Assembly: GCA_008921705.1 (NCBI GenBank)
Contig: VFFE01006056.1
Location: 466,404-530,403, forward strand
DNA length: 64,000 nt
DNA from: Burhinus oedicnemus
Lineage: Eukaryota; Chordata; Aves; Charadriiformes; Burhinidae
Direction: 5' to 3'
Below are positions 1-9,540 of the stretch, one piece after another. The notes below the pieces were generated by a model. It was not told where the DNA came from, did not search any database, and saw nothing but the letters and a program-made list of their open reading frames with translations. The translations under genes were made by a program, and so were the position numbers. Every line of letters begins with the position of its first letter. Within the stretch, counting starts at the first letter, position 1.

Positions 1-2127
1 CAAGATTGCTGCACCAACGATGCCAAATGCTGCAGCTTAGTGAAGGTCCTTGACAGCCCTCCAGCAGTAAGCAGCCTGCATGGCTCACCCTACCCAGGGT
101 GTACAACAGCCGTACGCTTCAGGTGTGCTTTAGAGCAAAGTGAATAGCAGGACTGCTCGGAACAGTCAGTCCTAACTTCTTGCATTAAAACCTCATCTCT
201 TCCCTTCCTTTGCCCTGGCTCTGTTGAGACAGAAGTGAATCCTTACCAATTTCCTTATGGAAGTATGTTCATATATACCAGGTAGCACATGTGAGGCAGA
301 TCTGTGCTCATATAATGGTCGTTTATTCATTATTTAGGGGTTTTAATCAGTCCATTTAGAGCCACTGCTCATACGAGCTACTGAACATTCAGGAGTATTA
401 GATGAAAGGCTGATAGCAGATTTTTCTTTTCCACATACATTTTGCTGTTTGCTTGTTTGTGGGTTTCTTTTTTTTTTTTTTTTCTTACACAGAGCTATTA
501 GTAGTTTGGGGAAACTATGACTTTACAAAGAAACATTTTGATGACTAGAGGAGTCCGTTACATGCAGCTCTCTTCTGCTCAGCTTGATGCCTTGTCCTGC
601 TGGTTTGTCTTTCTTTGAGTTTTTGGAGCAACTCCTGTTCCCCACTTGCCTGCCTAACCCTCTCCGCAGGCTCTGAGCTGCCTGGGGAGGGGCAGAGCGT
701 GTACGACAGTACACATGGCAGTAGGCTATTCTGCGTCACCAGAACAAGCTCTCAAACTTATTCTTGTGGGGAAAATCTTTGCAGAAGGTGCAAATATGCA
801 ACTGAGTTTTTTTCCAGCATAGGAACATAAAATCCTGGAATGCTTTCTTGACTTCTGGAGGCTGACTTCTGGATGTTGAACCGTAAAAGAAATGGAACGA
901 TTCACACCCTGGAAAAATATTTGCTGTGTACATCATAAAAGCACGCTCCCAAATCATGGCACTAGGCCTGCTGAATGCATGCAATAGCTGCAAGATTGTT
1001 ATGTAAAATCAAATTAGGTTTTTTCTAACAATCTTGGTCTATGACTACTGGTCTCCTCCTCCCATAATGATGTGCTAGAAGAAACTTCCAGCAGATGTAT
1101 GTCATAGGTGTGCTGCAGTTTCCCAGCAGGATGCCTCTCTTCAGCCTGTTATTCCGTGTCATTGTCAGGCAGTACTTTGAGGAGTTGACCAGTGTCAAGG
1201 GAAGTGAAAATCTGGAATCGAAGAGAAAATGCTTAAGCTTCATAATTGATAAAACCAACATACAAGTTAGTGCCGATTCTGAAACAAATTTGTGCTGTAA
1301 TGCTTGGACCTCATCTGTCTGGGGGAAAGAGGACTGCTGTGATGCAGTAAAACCCACAAAAATCAAGCTGAATTTCCAGTGTGCTGTATGCAAGTGCTGC
1401 TTGTGCTGTTAATATATGCACAACATAATGAATATTATTACTTTCATTAATCATTTTCATTATAATCAATGTAGCTACAGGATGAGCCTATTGAAAAATA
1501 AGAGTTAAATAAAGAAAATAATAGTGATTACATTGTCATTGTATCTTAACAAAGCCCAGCGCCATGGAATTTTACCTATCCCACAACAGAAATAACCATG
1601 TCAGCCAGCAAGTGCAGTTACACAGTCACAAAGTTAAATACTGCTCTATGCTTATATACTAATCACAGAATCACAGAATGACTGAGGAAACTCAGACTTA
1701 ACTCAAAAAGTTTGACAACTTGACAAATAAAAGATGTAAGTGATGCTTCATAGTCCCTCAATAATTTCTTTAGATAAGATTTTACATTTTTTTTAACTTA
1801 TGTAAATACACGAGGATACATGTCTCACTGAAAGATGTTTGGTTTGTGCCTGAAAATGAGATTCTTGCTCTTTTCTCTGTAAATGATCCTGCATCACGCT
1901 GTTATTAATATTGTATTATTACCACACAAGTTGGATGCTTATAATGTGGCATTGTTTGTGGAGTCTTGTTTCTTAAACACTTCATAGGTGCTTCTATTTG
2001 AAATCTACCTTACCATAATTTATGTTTTAGGCATTCAGCATTATCTTACAGTGTGGAATTTAAATTTATATTCATCAGAAATTCTGAGGAGAAAATGTTT
2101 GTAACAATGTGATTTCATATCACGTCT
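1..2127. other. Non-coding stretch, no supported gene
   Basis: AT-rich single-copy-looking DNA. It holds a poly-T run near 470-483, a perfect 11-bp inverted repeat (991-1001 with 1026-1036) and a short CR1-like tail near 1663-1680. Open frames on the minus strand at 736-993 and 545-739 read acceptably but have no recognisable homology and no convincing paired splice sites. If the exon chain ending at 2128 is real, this stretch lies beyond its 3' end. Confidence 0.6.
1663..1682 (-). repeat. Short CR1 3'-terminal remnant
   Basis: The plus strand reads AATCACAGAATCACAGAATG, the reverse complement of the octamer-type repeat that ends avian CR1 elements. The sequence that follows is too diverged to extend the match, so this is at best the last few bases of an old minus-strand copy. 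It may be chance. Confidence 0.35.
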
Positions 2128-2322
2128 TTATTGACTGTGGGGATGAAATTTTTCCATGGAAAAATCTTTGAGAGCTTGTATAACACAAGCTTCCTTTCTC
2201 TCTGGCATAATTAATTTTCTGGCAAGATGCGAAAGATGCATTTCATTTAGTGTACTTGGAAATACTGCACTTTTAAGCTTTTGCATGCTAACCTTTTCCA
2301 TTGCTGAAACTTGAAAAAGCTG
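2128..2322 (-). CDS. Candidate terminal coding exon, unknown protein
   Basis: Seen: a T-rich tract followed by TTTCTCAG forms a plausible splice acceptor, then 64 codons stay open to a TAA at 2130-2128. The stop overlaps an AATAAA poly(A) signal (2132-2127). The peptide is basic and amphipathic, includes HLARKLIMPERKEAC, and ends FSMEKFHPHSQ. It enters in phase 0. Inferred: this is the last exon of a minus-strand gene whose other candidate exons lie at 3239-3285, 3632-3777, 5952-5998, 6501-6574 and 7617-7683. I do not recognise the protein, and no domain, signal peptide or membrane segment is evident. An open frame of this length can occur by chance, so the support comes from the combination of acceptor, stop, poly(A) signal and phase. 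The 655-bp LTR lies just upstream in the presumed intron. Confidence 0.33.
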   Translation of the reverse strand, partial: QLFQVSAMEKVSMQKLKSAVFPSTLNEMHLSHLARKLIMPERKEACVIQALKDFSMEKFHPHSQ

Positions 2323-2653
2323 CTGAGAAAGACCCAAAAAACCCCAAAAACTTCAGATTAAATGTACTCAAAGTAAATGAAAATTTGACCAATAGTGTTC
2401 CATCCCAGTTCAAAGGCAAAATATTAGTTTAACTTCCTTTAGAGAAGTATTGAGAATTTGTTGTATTTTCGGTCACCATTTAAAGCAGGAACATTTTCGG
2501 TTGTCTTCTTCAAAAAGGGTGTTATGGTTTGAGAAACCCACAGCAATTTATTGTCGTTTCGACAATTATTCTATTACCCGATGATCCCTCCCCACCCAGG
2601 AAGGGGGAATCGGGAAGAAAACAAGGAAACCCAGGGGCTGAAATATAAACAGA

Positions 2654-2659
2654 TTTAAT
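2654..2659 (-). terminator. LTR poly(A) signal (ATTAAA)
   Basis: ATTAAA on the minus strand, about 270 bp downstream of the LTR TATA-like box and before U5. This is the usual place for a retroviral polyadenylation signal. It points the same way as the candidate exon chain, so it could in principle cause premature termination. Confidence 0.5.
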
Positions 2660-2926
2660 AGAATAAGACTAAATAATTAACAGTAATAACACCAAAGAAC
2701 CAATAGTGATCCTGATACCAATCTAAAGATATATATATAAGGATTATACTCAGCCAACCATATCAGTAGGAAGCTGTGCACTCCCAGCAGTGGGCAGCAA
2801 ATGTCAGACACTGCGAGTGCTACGGCTTCGGGAGGAGGGGAAGGCCTCAGGGGTCCGGCACCAGGGCAAGGAGTTCTCTGGATCACCGCCATCAAGGGAG
2901 AGCCTTCCTCCTCAGCAAACTTTCTA

Positions 2927-2934
2927 ATTTATAT
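2927..2934 (-). promoter_or_regulatory. LTR TATA-like box
   Basis: ATATAAAT on the minus strand, just downstream of a CRE-like GAACGTCAC. This matches the position of the core promoter in related avian LTRs. Activity in this decayed copy is unknown. Confidence 0.5.
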
Positions 2935-3238
2935 TGAATGTGACGTTCATGGTATGAAATAATCCTGTTGGCCACCTTGGGTCAAGTGCCTGGGTCTCGC
3001 TCCTCCTCATCCCTGCACCTGGCTAGCCTGAAAACACTGAGACCTTGACACCCACACACCATAGCTGGCTATAAAGTAAATATTTCCACAAATTCAGACA
3101 CCAGAGTCCTCCAAAAGTACAATTTTCCCAAGCATTAGAAAAGAAACTAGTGCTGTGTCGCTCAAACCAGGACAGAGGGGAAAAGAGAAATAGTGTTGTA
3201 GTACAGGATAAAATATTACTTCTTTCAGGTGTAGATAC

Positions 3239-3285
3239 TATACAGGCCATTAAGAGAAAACACTGCCCGTGAAAAACGAATGGAT
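3239..3285 (-). CDS. Candidate internal exon, unknown protein
   Basis: A strong acceptor (CTCCTTTTGGTTCTTCAG) precedes a frame that accepts the single base carried over from the exon at 3632-3777 and reads PFVFHGQCFLLMACI. The chosen donor, GTATCT, is weak and was picked because it restores phase 0 for the exon at 2128-2322. The open frame in fact continues past it into the LTR, so the 3' boundary is uncertain. This is the least secure member of the chain. Confidence 0.22.
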
Positions 3286-3631
3286 CTGAAGAACCAAAAG
3301 GAGCACAACAGCAACATTGTATCTCTGAATCCCTTCCAACTCATTCATCTAGTGCAACTTAAGACCAGTAACACATTGGATAATTGGTATTGGCAAGTGA
3401 ACGGCATTTCTGCGCCTACGTTCTCTCAAACTATTGCATCCCAGGAGGGCTAGGAGAACAACACAGGAAGGGGTTAAAATAACCAGGTTTTTATATAAAA
3501 TGCTCAGTTTTGCTATCTAAAAGGAAGAAAAAAATACAAATGAGGACTTAATTTCTGCTATTTTTGTTGAAGCAACATGTAGCAGAGGACCTGATTTGAG
3601 ATCTCTTTAACTAAATCTTGAAATACCTTAC

Positions 3632-3777
3632 CTCCAGGCACCGTGGGCTCTACCTGCCCAATTACTTTGTTCTCACGATATGTCACTGAAATGAAGAAGA
3701 AGCATGGACCCTTTGGGATCTCGGGCTGTGAGCACCATTTACGCACTGTGCCCATTTCATCTGTATGACTGGACAGG
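3632..3777 (-). CDS. Candidate internal exon, unknown protein
   Basis: This is the best-looking exon candidate in the window. Upstream is a good pyrimidine tract and acceptor (CTTTTTTCTGCTTACAG). Downstream is a good donor (GGAG then GTAAGG). The 146-bp interior is open in a single frame that enters with one base and leaves with one base, encoding 48 full codons. They include KWCSQPEIPKGPCFFF and SVTYRENKVIGQVEP, whose composition looks like folded protein rather than random AT-rich translation. The entry phase fits the candidate exon at 5952-5998 (AG plus C gives Ser) and the exit phase fits 3239-3285. No family is recognised. A decayed exon or chance combination remains possible. Confidence 0.4.
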
Positions 3778-5951
3778 CTGTAAGCAGAAAAAAGTGGTGT
3801 GTTACCTGGATTCGTATGTTTTTAAGTTGTTCTTAGTTTTTTTCACAAATCCTAATGACAATATGTACTGTAACTACTAATGTCTACAGTGAAATGAGGA
3901 TCAATTGCAGTAATAGTTATTGAGTTCAGCCAGTATCTAGTATGTAGTTCCTAAGCAGCAGGTTGGGCATAACTATTATTGCTTGCTGGAATCAAATAAG
4001 AAACAGGAAAGTCTGAAATAACCAAGGTGAAATTGGTAGGGATATTAACAAGGAACAGATGCTTGTACTGCTGTTCCTATTGAAATTGGTCACAATAGTC
4101 CTGATCTATCTCTGATAGAGGAGAAATTGGCCTGTTGGTTGGTTTATCTAGTGAACATAAAGGTGGATGTGATTTAAGTCTGTTGTGCAAATGTTGCCAC
4201 AATGGAAAATAATGTTACTTTATATACCTTGCCCCTTATATAAAAAAATGAAAAGACCATTTAAATACATTTCTTTGTGTATGTAAGACTTTCACGGTAA
4301 CAACTATAAGTATAATAAAAAAAGAACATTTCATATGATGTCACCAGCTTGAGTGCAGTACCCCTGACTTGCATTAGTGTCATAATGCAAACACTGAAGT
4401 GTTCACTCACATTTTTCCAGTCCTATCTCTAAGTTACACAGAGAGAAGGGAAGACACTACTAAACTATAGGAAAGGGGAAAAGGCTGCTAGTTTTAAACA
4501 AGAAGAAAAGTTATTTGCAAAAGTGTAACTTTCAACAATGGCTTTTTAAAAGGAAACAAATTGATCTGGAGTTCTAAATACATGAAGGTTTCAAGTGAAG
4601 CAGTACCAGTAGTCTCATACAGTACTCAGAAACGTTCATCTTGAGTGAAAAAGTTTGCCAAAACGTCTTTTCAATTTTCCCTCAAACTCTCAATGTTTCC
4701 ATACCAAGCCTTACGGAAGGGGGAAGAGGAAAAAGGCAAAAACTGGACTTCTGAAAATTTCTGCTGTGTGTTTTTTGAGAGTCTCTCATCTCTCCTCAGA
4801 GTGGGTGGGATTCATTTTGGCAAACTTTACTACAGCTTGGAGGTGCCTACCTCTGAGCTATTCTAGGTTCCCTGTGTGATCTGTGGAGAAAAGTAGGCTC
4901 TTTGAAGGCATGACTCATGTAATCTATTTCTAACACCTACTCTCAGATAAAATGTCCATATAGGAGCCAAGGGTGTCTGGCTCAGATGTATATGTCTACA
5001 CTTGGCCAGATGAATCCTACCCAGTATGTCTATGCTGCAGACTGCCAAGAAACAAGATAAATTTAGCTGCATAGAGCTCAGTGCTGTCACAGCGGAGTTT
5101 TTAAAAGCTAGCTCAGGTATTTCTGACTCTACAATGTAGTTTTCCATAAGACAGTGTCCACCTGAGATAACTCAGATGTTTCAGGCCCTTCTTTTCCATG
5201 GCTGCCATCCCCAACTGGGCATCGTGGTACATAGCCATGCACCCCATGTGCAGTGTGGGACTAAGGAAATCAAGGGATACCTACGTATGTATGGTGAAGA
5301 TATATCCAGTAGGAGTTAGGGGATGATATGACTTCTGTACTGGTGAAACTGCTGCTGGGGTCTGAGTCCAGTTGTGGTGCTGATGTTTTAAATGCCTCTG
5401 AAATCTTTCCAGCAGAGCCAGAGGTCTGGACATGCTGCCTGTCAGTAGAAGTGAAGAAGCACAATCTGTTTATTTTGCGAAAGAGAAGGTTAGCACATTA
5501 CTTTATCGTGGTTTAAGAGTTGCTACACAGCGACATTTCTGATATGGGATGACACTTTAATCCAGTGAATGAAAGCGCGATGCTACTCAATCTCTAAAGT
5601 AAAACCAGATTAATTCAAGCTACAAAAAGGAGCGTATTTTTTACAGCAAGGCTAAATAACTGCTGGAATAACTGTATCTGGGAGTTTTATAGATTCTTCT
5701 TTTCCTTGAAAATCCTTTTTAATCTAGATATGATACAGCACAATGAACTCTTATTGCTTTAATGAAGGAATTAAACAGTGAAATGTTATGGTCTGTGAAG
5801 TGAGACTCTGAAGATATCCCTTCCAGCCTAAAAAGCTTTTTAATGGGCCAAACACGGCATCAGATCCCAACGTCTCACAGTCCTGGGAAATCTGTATTTC
5901 AGAAAGGGCTGTGCAGCCTTTCCCATTTCCAATACAATCACTGTCAATCAC
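3778..5951. other. Presumed intron or non-coding spacer
   Basis: About 2.2 kb between two candidate minus-strand exons. The frames seen at 4645-4879 (+) and 4863-5147 (-) lack paired splice sites or recognisable homology. No transposon remnant was recognised. Confidence 0.5.
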
Positions 5952-5998
5952 CTGGTCCTATCTTCCTCACATTCTGTTCCTTTAATAAGGTTTTTGAT
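5952..5998 (-). CDS. Candidate 47-bp internal exon, unknown protein
   Basis: The acceptor CACACTTTCAG is followed by 15 open codons (IKNLIKGTECEEDRT) plus two bases, then the donor CCAG/GTGATT, which is good around the junction but lacks the usual G at +5. The two trailing bases AG join the leading C of the exon at 3632-3777 to make Ser. It enters in phase 0, matching the exit phase of the candidate exon at 6501-6574. Short exons like this arise easily by chance, so the support is the phase agreement on both sides. Confidence 0.3.
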
Positions 5999-6500
5999 CT
6001 GAAAGTGTGCTCAGTGAACTAGCTTTCTGTGAGCTGCACTCGTTATATAGAAACATAGATAAGGGAGCTGTAGAAGCAGAGTGTGCTGGAGCTGAAGGTC
6101 GTGACTGTGAGGTATGTCACAGGGAGGTTCTATGTCCCAGGCTTAGGTTTGAGGTATTTTACTTTTACTACTAATTCTCTGCTGGATTTTTTTCACCGTG
6201 ATGTACCAGAATACCTTTGGTAGGCCAAATATAAATCTCCCGATTTAATTTTGACAGAAGAAAGTGAATACCTCTCTTTAACTCCAGGCAATGAATATAG
6301 GTCCCTGTGTTAGCAATCTAGTCTGTCTTTGCTTCTCATAGCGGAAGACGTTTGAATTCTTGCTTTGCACCACTCTCTGGAGGATGCTTTGTTGATAGCT
6401 AAAACTATAGGATATGAATCTTTGCCAAAACTTTGTTATTAAAGATAGATACATATTCCTGCCCCCCCGCCCCTGCCACCCCATCCTTCCCAAAGCTTAC

Positions 6501-6574
6501 CTCTGTATCTTCAGTGCCAGTGCTAATGTGACTTTGTCTCTTTCCCTCTCCTTCTTGCTCAGACTTTATTGAAG
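6501..6574 (-). CDS. Candidate internal exon, polar Ser/Glu-rich peptide
   Basis: A strong donor (ACAGAG/GTAAGC) ends an open frame reading SIKSEQEGEGKRQSHISTG and then TEDTE. The start is placed at an acceptor TCTTACTCAG with a weak pyrimidine tract; an alternative start lies about 22 bp upstream. The exon enters needing two bases to complete a codon and leaves in phase 0, compatible with neighbours at 7617-7683 and 5952-5998. The peptide is hydrophilic and probably disordered. No family is recognised. Confidence 0.3.
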
Positions 6575-7251
6575 CTGAGTAAGATCTTGGCTACGCCTGG
6601 ATTTCTCATCCCATCAGCTCAATATGTTTCTCCTTTGAATATTTTTGGCTCAGGCAGAACTACAATGTTTCTGTTAAAAAGCATAGAATTGCAATTCCGT
6701 ATGGTCTGCTTTGTTTTGTAGGTGTTCTTGTTTGGGGTATGTTCTTCTCCCTTCTCTGGTCAAAGCATGCAGGGCCCACATCTGAGATGAACTGTGAAAG
6801 ATTCCTATAAGGTGTTGCCCTACCTTTACCAAGAGGCTAAAAAACGGAATACATCTTGGAAAATGTATTGTGGCCAGAGTGCACAGCCCCTAGAGAAACG
6901 TGGAAGCACTGATCATATGAACTAGTTTCTGAAATTGGAATTTTGGGTTTTGCACAATTGGATTTTGTACTCTGTAATTAAATAAAAGCAGCTTCAAAGA
7001 AAGCAGAAGCAGCTTAAAGAAATGAAGCATTTTATAGAAGAAAAAACCCTGTCATAGTTAAGATTTAAATTTTTTCACTGATCCCATCCATTTTTCTTTG
7101 ACAGAATGGCAATATCAGTCATCCAACGCTGTAGCAGCACTCTGATCTGCACGACTGAGAGGTTTTGAAAAACATCTCATCTGGAAATCAGACCTTTTGC
7201 ATAAAGGGTTTCAGGTGACACTTCATCTTACATCTGTGTCTTCAGGAAGGA

Positions 7252-7297
7252 CTGCTTCTGCATGAGAGTGAAGGCTGCTTCTGCATGAGAGTGAAGG
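7252..7297. repeat. Perfect 23-bp tandem duplication
   Basis: Two identical adjacent copies of a 23-bp unit beginning CTGCTTCTGCATGAGAG (7252-7274 and 7275-7297), immediately before the TTCCTC microsatellite. Perfect identity suggests a recent slippage event linked to the neighbouring array. Confidence 0.95.
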
Positions 7298-7311
7298 TAC
7301 TTCTCTTCCTT

Positions 7312-7402
7312 CTCTTCCTCTTCCTCTTCCTCTTCCTCTTCCTCTTCCTCTTCCTCTTCCTCTTCCTCTTCCTCTTCCTCTTCCTCTTCCTCTTCCTCTT
7401 CC
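7312..7402. repeat. (TTCCTC)n microsatellite, about 15 units
   Basis: A pure hexamer array of 91 bp with all pyrimidines on the plus strand and all purines on the minus strand. It has mirror symmetry, so it could in principle form triplex (H-DNA). Open frames through it (Gly-Arg, Glu or Lys-Arg repeats on minus; Leu-Phe on plus) are artefacts of the hexamer, which has no stop in any frame. A slightly degenerate pyrimidine run extends it left to about 7301. Confidence 0.97.
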
Positions 7403-7616
7403 CGGCCCACTCACTCTGTGTGTTCGTGGTTGTCTTGGTCTGGTCCAGTCTATCACACCTCCTGGCTGCTTGAGGGCAAACCAAGGTTTCAGTTCACTTC
7501 CTGCCTGCTTCTACTCAGGAGCGAGGAGGCAGATAAATTCTTAACTAAGGTCCTTTTCTTATAGTTTCTGTTCCTAGGGGTCCTTTTTTTCCTTGCCAAA
7601 ATGCCTTTTGATCTAC

Positions 7617-7683
7617 CTCTCCCAGCCAAAACCTTCATGAAATGTGCATGACCCCTCACAATGCTCTTAGTCATTGCTGTCAG
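7617..7683 (-). CDS. Candidate internal exon, basic peptide
   Basis: The acceptor CACTGGTTTTTTCAAAG is followed by an open frame reading LTAMTKSIVRGHAHFMKVL, with a moderate donor GAGAG/GTAGAT. Leaving one base (G) it would join the CT of the next candidate exon (6501-6574) to make Ala. The same frame stays open for about 42 more codons of very basic sequence to a TGA at 7489, so the exon may be longer or the donor wrong. It is the most upstream exon I could link; no start codon, promoter or CpG island was identified for the gene. Confidence 0.25.
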
Positions 7684-8478
7684 CTTTGAAAAAACCAGTG
7701 ATGCTGATAACTGAAATGTGCTGTGATGTTGCTGTGGTGTGAATAACCCTAGAGCTTGGGCTTTGGAGTGGGTTTCTAGAGAAGGGCTTGCATTTCTGCA
7801 CTTAATGAGTATAATGTTGACAAATCATATAAAATAACGGTGTGTAATTGAGAATAAAATTAGGAGATGTCATGTGTTCCTTTTATAATCACATATAGGA
7901 ATTTCATAGGGGATGTGCATGAAGTAAGAGGATAGAGTTAAGGCGTGCACTGTGATAAGAAAGCAGTTAAACTTCTCAGAGTCTTGTGGGTTTTAAGCTC
8001 TGGAATTAAACATGTACTGTACATTTTACACTGTACTAGAAAAGTGTAATGGCTATACATTAGCTTTAGAGAGTGATGCAAATTGCACCATTAAATGCCA
8101 TCTTTGCATTTAGATTTGTAACTATTTGTTTTTCTATCAAAACATAACTGCATTTTGCTCCTGCTTTAGAGAACCAGTTCAAATTTAGGAGAGGAACTTA
8201 GCTTGTCTGTTTAGTTTGCATATTATTAGCAAACATTGCTAGTAACATGGGAGTCATCTAGCCTAAGTTTAATGTCTAAGCCTAAGCCAGTCCCCCTAGG
8301 CTCCATTGATAGGCAATGAAGTGAACAGACAGCTCCAGAAGGTGGTGCCTGTCATGCTAAGTTAGCTCAGATAAGGGAGATTAATTGCTCTTTACAGGTG
8401 CTTTTTTCAATTATCAGCTAGAAAAAAGGACTAGCCTAGGCTTAGATCTTTCTTTGTTTCTTTATTTGTCTTCGTTAG
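7684..8478. other. Non-coding spacer
   Basis: AT-rich DNA with no recognisable repeat or gene. The last 40 bases form a strong pyrimidine tract leading to the plus-strand candidate exon at 8479. Confidence 0.5.
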
Positions 8479-8538
8479 GCACCTCAAGTAAAGAGGATAA
8501 ACCCATATTTCGTCATGGATCAATGGAACAGCTTTCAG
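8479..8538 (+). CDS. Candidate 60-bp cassette exon, unknown protein
   Basis: A long pyrimidine tract (CTTTGTTTCTTTATTTG then TCTTCGTTAG) forms a strong acceptor. The 60-bp interior is open in the frame that enters with two bases and leaves with one, reading TSSKEDKPIFRHGSMEQLS. It is a symmetric exon, so it could be skipped without changing frame. Its Ser/Lys-rich, phosphosite-like composition resembles linker segments of cytoskeletal scaffold proteins, but I cannot name a gene. The donor CAG/GTCGTG is weak at positions +3 to +5, the main reason for caution. It lies on the opposite strand to the 2-8 kb exon chain. Confidence 0.33.
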
Positions 8539-8714
8539 GTCGTGTTAATTTTTATAAGATAAGGTTAATTTGTATCATTGACACTCTTTGTGGTAATATG
8601 CTGGTTTTGCAAAAGAAGTTGTTCAGGGAAGGGAAAGAAAAGGAGCAAAACCTTGAAGTGACCTAATGTAGGGTTTCCTGGTTTGTTTGGCTGTCCCTCA
8701 CAGTAGTGGTAGCA

Positions 8715-9175
8715 GCCCTTTAGATACAGAAGAGGGTCCAGCAGTGGGTTGTTAAGATGCTCAGAGGCTGAAAGCACCTGAGTTACAGTGAGAGGCTGAG
8801 GGAACCAGTGAAGAAGTTGAAGGACAGGTATAGTATATAGTAGTGTATACCTATTTAAAGTGCAGTTATAGAGATGACAGCACCAAAGTCTTCTTGGTAG
8901 AGGCAAATAGTATGGCAAGGGATAAATGGCCATGCTGAGGCTTAGAGGGCTCAGACTAGATGTGAGGAAAAGCCATGTGAATGGGAGAGTGGTGCGGCAC
9001 TGGGACAGGTTTCCCAGAGTGGTGGTGCACTCTCTGCCCTTCGGGGTGTTCAAAACTGAGCTAGACACAGCCACAGCAGAGCTGATGTGGTGCTGTCAGC
9101 ACTTCTGCTTTGGGCCGGAGGCTGGTCTTGGTGACCACCAGAGGTGCCTTCCATCCAGCATCCGCGTGACTTTCT
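8715..9175 (+). mobile_element. CR1 LINE fragment, 3' end, heavily decayed
   Basis: Plus-strand similarity to the C-terminal RT region and 3' UTR of CR1. Seen are degenerate forms of the 'Gly-leu-glu-his...arg-leu-arg-glu' segment near 8740-8810, the stretch GTGGTGCGGCACTGGGACAG (RVVRHWDR in frame), and the terminal block ending GTGACCACCAGAGGTGCC. About 80 bp of unrelated or rearranged sequence interrupts it near 8825-8905. The minus-strand open frame of 169 codons over this segment is a shadow. Confidence 0.75.
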
Positions 9176-9394
9176 TCCCTTTACTCTAAGGAAACCAATC
9201 TCTTCATGTGTAGCTGTACCCTCAATATCTAGAGCCCAACCCTGGTCTCCTGTTCCCGACCCTGCTGCGCTTCTAACCCCGTGAACTGCAGTCAGGTGGC
9301 TCCAGCAGGTTCTGCTGAAGCATCTGTGCAATATGGGGGTACGCTGCTACTGTTCCCAGCTCACAAGCCACTTAAAAATTGCTCCTACTGTCAG

Positions 9395-9540
9395 TGTATC
9401 ATTCCACTTAGGGCACTGCCCTGTGACACCTGGGTTCAAATCTCTGCTATGCTCAATACCAGTGAGGGGCCTGAAATTAAATTTCCTGTGTGTAATGTGG
9501 GTGTGTTTAAATGATTGGGCTATTGTCTTTTCTGGGGAAA
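9395..9540 (+). repeat. tRNA-derived SINE-like relic
   Basis: The stretch TTAGGGCACTGCCCTGTG followed by ACACCTGGGTTCAAATCTCT resembles pol III A-box and B-box (GGTTCAAATC) spacing in old sauropsid tRNA-derived SINEs. The tail ATGATTGGGCTATTGTC resembles the inverted distal part of such elements. The identification is from memory of the family pattern, and divergence is high. Confidence 0.5.

Larger units (their letters stand above)
2520..3174 (-). mobile_element. Solo LTR of an avian ERVL-like endogenous retrovirus
   Basis: On the minus strand the element starts TGTCCTGGTTTGAGC (3174) and ends AAACCATAACA (2520), giving the TG...CA termini of an LTR, 655 bp long. Inside are the block conserved among avian ERVL-type LTRs (GACCCAAGGTGGCCAA then CATACCATGAACGTCAC), a TATA-like ATATAAAT at 2934-2927 and an ATTAAA poly(A) signal at 2659-2654. 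These define U3, R and U5 in the expected order. Flanks AAGGG (2515-2519) and GAGGG (3175-3179) match at four of five bases, consistent with a decayed 5-bp target duplication. No internal retroviral sequence adjoins it, so it is a recombination-derived solo LTR. The family name is inferred from the shared core and was not searched. Confidence 0.75.

Noticed and set aside
7223..7484. Overlapping Gly-Arg, poly-Glu, Lys-Arg and Leu-Phe open frames
   Set aside because: They are translations of the TTCCTC hexamer array, which has no stop in any frame; there is no promoter, splice or homology support.
8565..9074. 169-codon minus-strand frame
   Set aside because: Antisense shadow of a plus-strand CR1 fragment.
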